From NCBI GenBank assembly GCA_023402395.1, contig JAEYGI010000050.1:69643-133642 (forward strand): a stretch of DNA of 64,000 nucleotides, read 5' to 3'. The stretch comes from Bacillota bacterium (lineage in GTDB: Bacteria; Bacillota; UBA4882; UBA8346). The position numbers and the translations under genes are program-made. Positions 62,200 through 64,000 of this stretch are shown here, piece by piece. The first letter of the stretch is position 1. The number at the start of each line of letters is the position of its first letter. The notes beneath the pieces are model-generated. The model was not told the DNA's origin. It did no database searches and was given only the letters and a program-made list of their open reading frames with translations.

Positions 62200-62524
62200 C
62201 CCCCGGCACTCATTGCCGCAACTACGGCGTTTAATGCCGTAACTATGGCATCTCTTGCCGTTCCCCCGGCATTCGTTGCCGCAGAAGCGGCAGCGATTGC
62301 CAAAACTACGGCGCTCTTTGCCGCAACTGCGGCAGCGATTGCCGTTAAGGCGGCACCTAATGCCGGAACTATGGGATCGACTGCCGCAGTTACGGCAAGC
62401 CTTGCCGTAACTGTGGCAGTCACCGCCTGTCAATCGGGTGTTATCCCCGCTACTACGGCATCAATTGCCGGACCATTTTTCGTAACAAAAAGAGAAATTT
62501 AATCCATCCCCTGTCAACTGTTTG
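62200..62524 (+). repeat. Array A5 of 21-bp hairpin units with 3' tail
   Basis: About 12 units with CGGCA/TGCCG-type arms, mostly with AACTA-like spacers, then CCGCCTGTCAATCGGGTGTT, a last CGGCA/TGCCG pair, GGACCATTTTTCGTAA and CCCCTGTCAACTGTTTG (62508-62524). It is the sister of A4. Several arm differences between the two keep the pairing. No gene lies in 62033-62720 apart from this array. Confidence 0.82.
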
Positions 62525-62720
62525 TAAGCCCCATTGGCAAGGAACGCTTTAATAGCTCCCAATCTAATTTCAATTTGATCGCGAGTATGGTATGATTATC
62601 ATAAAATTCAGCCGCAGGCCGGCCGTTTCTATTAACTCCCACGAGACAAACCGCTTGACGCGCGTCATAATGAAAGATATTCAAGCTCACATTTCATTGC
62701 AAAACAAAGGAGGAGTTCGC

Positions 62721-63308
62721 ATGATCAATTACATCTGGCTGGCGCTGATCGTCATCGGCGTGGTCACCGGCATCGCCAGGGGAGACGCCCAGGGCATCAC
62801 CGACGCGGCCATCGAATCGGCCAACACCGCCGTCACCCTGGCCCTCGGCCTCATCGGTGTGATGACCCTGTGGCTCGGCTTGATGAAAGTGGCCGAGGAA
62901 GCGGGCATCGTCAACGCCATCGGCCGCCTGCTGAAACCGGTCATGATACGGTTGTTCCCCGAGGTGCCCCCCGACCATCCGGCCATGGGCAGCATGGTCA
63001 TGAACATGGCCGCCAATCTCCTGGGCCTTGGCAACGCCGCCACGCCGCTCGGGATCAAGGCCATGAAAGAGTTGCAGGACCTCAATCCTGACAAGGATAC
63101 CGCCACCAATGCCATGTGCATGTTCCTGGCGATCAACACCTCTTCGGTAACTCTGGTCGCTTCCAGCATCATCGGCTACCGGGTCGCCGCCGGCTCCTCC
63201 AATGCGGCGGAGATCATCGGCCCCACCATTATTGCTTCGATCATCGGCACCGCGGTGGCGATCATCGCCGCCAAACTGCTCGAAAAAGCGTCGAGAAAGG
63301 GGAGGTAA
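62721..63308 (+). CDS. spmA: Spore maturation protein A
   Basis: The ATG at 62721 follows AAAGGAGGAGTTCGC and gives 195 residues; the frame reaches further upstream without support. The membrane protein begins MINYIWLALIVIGVVTGIARGDAQGIT and has the SpmA nucleoside-recognition (Gate) motif NMAANLLGLGNAATPLGIKAM. With SpmB it acts in dehydration of the spore core in Bacillus. Its presence marks the host as a spore former or its recent descendant. Confidence 0.93.
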   Translation: MINYIWLALIVIGVVTGIARGDAQGITDAAIESANTAVTLALGLIGVMTLWLGLMKVAEEAGIVNAIGRLLKPVMIRLFPEVPPDHPAMGSMVMNMAANLLGLGNAATPLGIKAMKELQDLNPDKDTATNAMCMFLAINTSSVTLVASSIIGYRVAAGSSNAAEIIGPTIIASIIGTAVAIIAAKLLEKASRKGR

Positions 63309-63310
63309 CC

Positions 63311-63847
63311 ATGTTCGTCACTGTGCTGCAAGCGATCTCAATCTATGCCATCCCGGTCCTGATCCTGGTCATCCCCCTCTATGCCGTTTTCAAAAAGGTC
63401 AAAGTCTACGAGGCCTTCTGCGCCGGAGCAACCGAAGGGTTTCAGACCGCGGTCCGGATCATTCCGTTTCTCGTGGCAATGCTGGTCGCCATCGGCATTT
63501 TCCGGAAATCGGGCGCCATGGACGTGCTGGTCGGGGTCTTCAATCCCGTCACCCGCCTGATCGGACTCCCCGGCGAACTCCTGCCGCTCGGCATCATGAA
63601 ATCGCTCTCCGGCGGCGGCTCAAGCGGCCTGCTGAACGATATCCTGAAAACCTTCGGCCCCGATTCGCTGTTGGGCAAAATGGCCTCAACCATGGCCGGC
63701 TCCACCGAAACCACCTTTTACGTGATTGCCATCTACTTCGGCGCCGTCGGAATCCGCAAGACCCGGCACGCCGTGGCCGCCGGCCTGATCGCCGACGTTG
63801 CCGGAATATTGGCCGCGGTCTGGGTCTGCCGGCTGATGTTTGGGTAA
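63311..63847 (+). CDS. spmB: Spore maturation protein B
   Basis: The ATG at 63311 follows GGAGGTAACC, two bases after spmA ends. The 178-residue membrane protein has the Gate-domain blocks EGFQTAVRIIPFLVAMLVAIGIFRKSGAMD and MKSLSGGGSSGLLNDILKTFGPDSLLGKMASTMAGSTETTFYVIAIYFGAVGI. It is co-translated with spmA and completes the pair. Confidence 0.93.
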   Translation: MFVTVLQAISIYAIPVLILVIPLYAVFKKVKVYEAFCAGATEGFQTAVRIIPFLVAMLVAIGIFRKSGAMDVLVGVFNPVTRLIGLPGELLPLGIMKSLSGGGSSGLLNDILKTFGPDSLLGKMASTMAGSTETTFYVIAIYFGAVGIRKTRHAVAAGLIADVAGILAAVWVCRLMFG

Positions 63848-63876
63848 AATAATTACGGATTGTCGGTGTTCAGTTC

Positions 63877-64000
63877 TTGGTTATTGGTTATTGGTTATTG
63901 GTTATTGGTTATTGGTTATTGGTTATTGGTTATTGGTTATTGGTTATTGGTTATTGGTTATTGGTTATTGGTTATTGGTTATTGGTTATTGGTTATTGGT
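63877..64000. repeat. Tandem repeat of the 7-bp unit TTGGTTA, running off the right edge
   Basis: The unit TTGGTTA is repeated exactly about 17 times from 63877 to the last base. No unique sequence interrupts it. It begins about 30 bp after the spmB stop. The true length is unknown because the window ends inside it. It could be a phase-variable spacer or a heptamer satellite. Confidence 0.92.

Noticed and set aside
61956..62423. Alanine-rich minus-strand protein of 155 codons over array A5
   Set aside because: The frame arises because the repeat unit is 21 bp; three frames are open at once, and the corresponding plus frame has a stop in array A3.
63877..64000. CRISPR or coding repeat in the heptamer region
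   Set aside because: The unit is a perfect 7-bp tandem repeat without spacers; frames through it code only a monotonous peptide.

Overview
The window looks like part of the chromosome of an anaerobic, fermentative, spore-forming member of the Firmicutes. Reasons: spmA/spmB spore-maturation genes at the right end, a bifunctional AdhE next to the redox repressor Rex, a complete citrate-lyase type gene set with its own activation enzymes, LexA boxes of the Bacillus type, and GGAGG ribosome sites throughout. Base composition is near-balanced to moderately GC-rich. A Limnochordia/Hydrogenispora-like host is only a guess. About 85% of the genes are on the minus strand.

Layout. (1) 1-7310, minus: a polyamine operon (aldehyde dehydrogenase, PotA, PotB, PotC, putrescine aminotransferase, PotD, start of an amidohydrolase). 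It is divergent from 7733-9656, plus: agmatine deiminase and N-carbamoylputrescine amidase. Together they encode agmatine -> putrescine -> 4-aminobutanal -> GABA plus polyamine uptake. (2) 9738-12734: an AraC/GyrI-type regulator, a repeat array, a glutamine-amidotransferase remnant and a Gfo/Idh/MocA oxidoreductase. (3) 12845-18727, minus: two paralogous ABC-2 exporter triads, each one ATPase plus two permeases; one triad is split by hairpin repeats. (4) 18850-19600: a flavodoxin-like remnant and a VOC-fold gene behind two LexA-type boxes. (5) 20101-40779, minus, with a divergent LysR at 40857: a roughly 20 kb organic-acid island. It holds three MmgE/PrpD proteins, a LeuC/LeuD-type dehydratase, a 755-residue aconitase-like hydratase, a Tct transporter, a PLP deaminase/desulfhydrase, an M24 peptidase, a MalY/PatB aminotransferase and citCDEFXG. 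It reads as a pathway that imports a citrate-, aconitate- or citramalate-like acid, rearranges it by dehydration/hydration and splits it with an acyl-carrier-protein lyase. (6) 42393-46640: a DUF4234-like membrane protein, adhE and rex. (7) 46743-49540: AraC regulator divergent from a large unrecognised protein. (8) 49600-51230: a frameshifted hexapeptide-repeat fragment, a broken ParE toxin with an intact antitoxin, and two Nudix hydrolases. (9) 51798-61999, minus: a sugar-acid type catabolic region (GntR regulator, CUT1 ABC transporter without ATPase, FAD oxidoreductase, DapA-family lyase, Fe-alcohol dehydrogenase, PdxA2, DtnK-type kinase). A shared palindrome lies before the regulator and before the transporter. 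(10) 62721-63847: spmA, spmB, then a 7-bp tandem repeat that runs off the end.

The most unusual feature is a family of five intergenic arrays (about 10.8-11.3, 19.7-20.0, 41.9-42.1, 51.3-51.7 and 62.2-62.5 kb). They are built from 21-bp units, each a small hairpin with its own pair of complementary arms. All five have the same orientation, and four share a recognisable 3' tail. I do not recognise this family.
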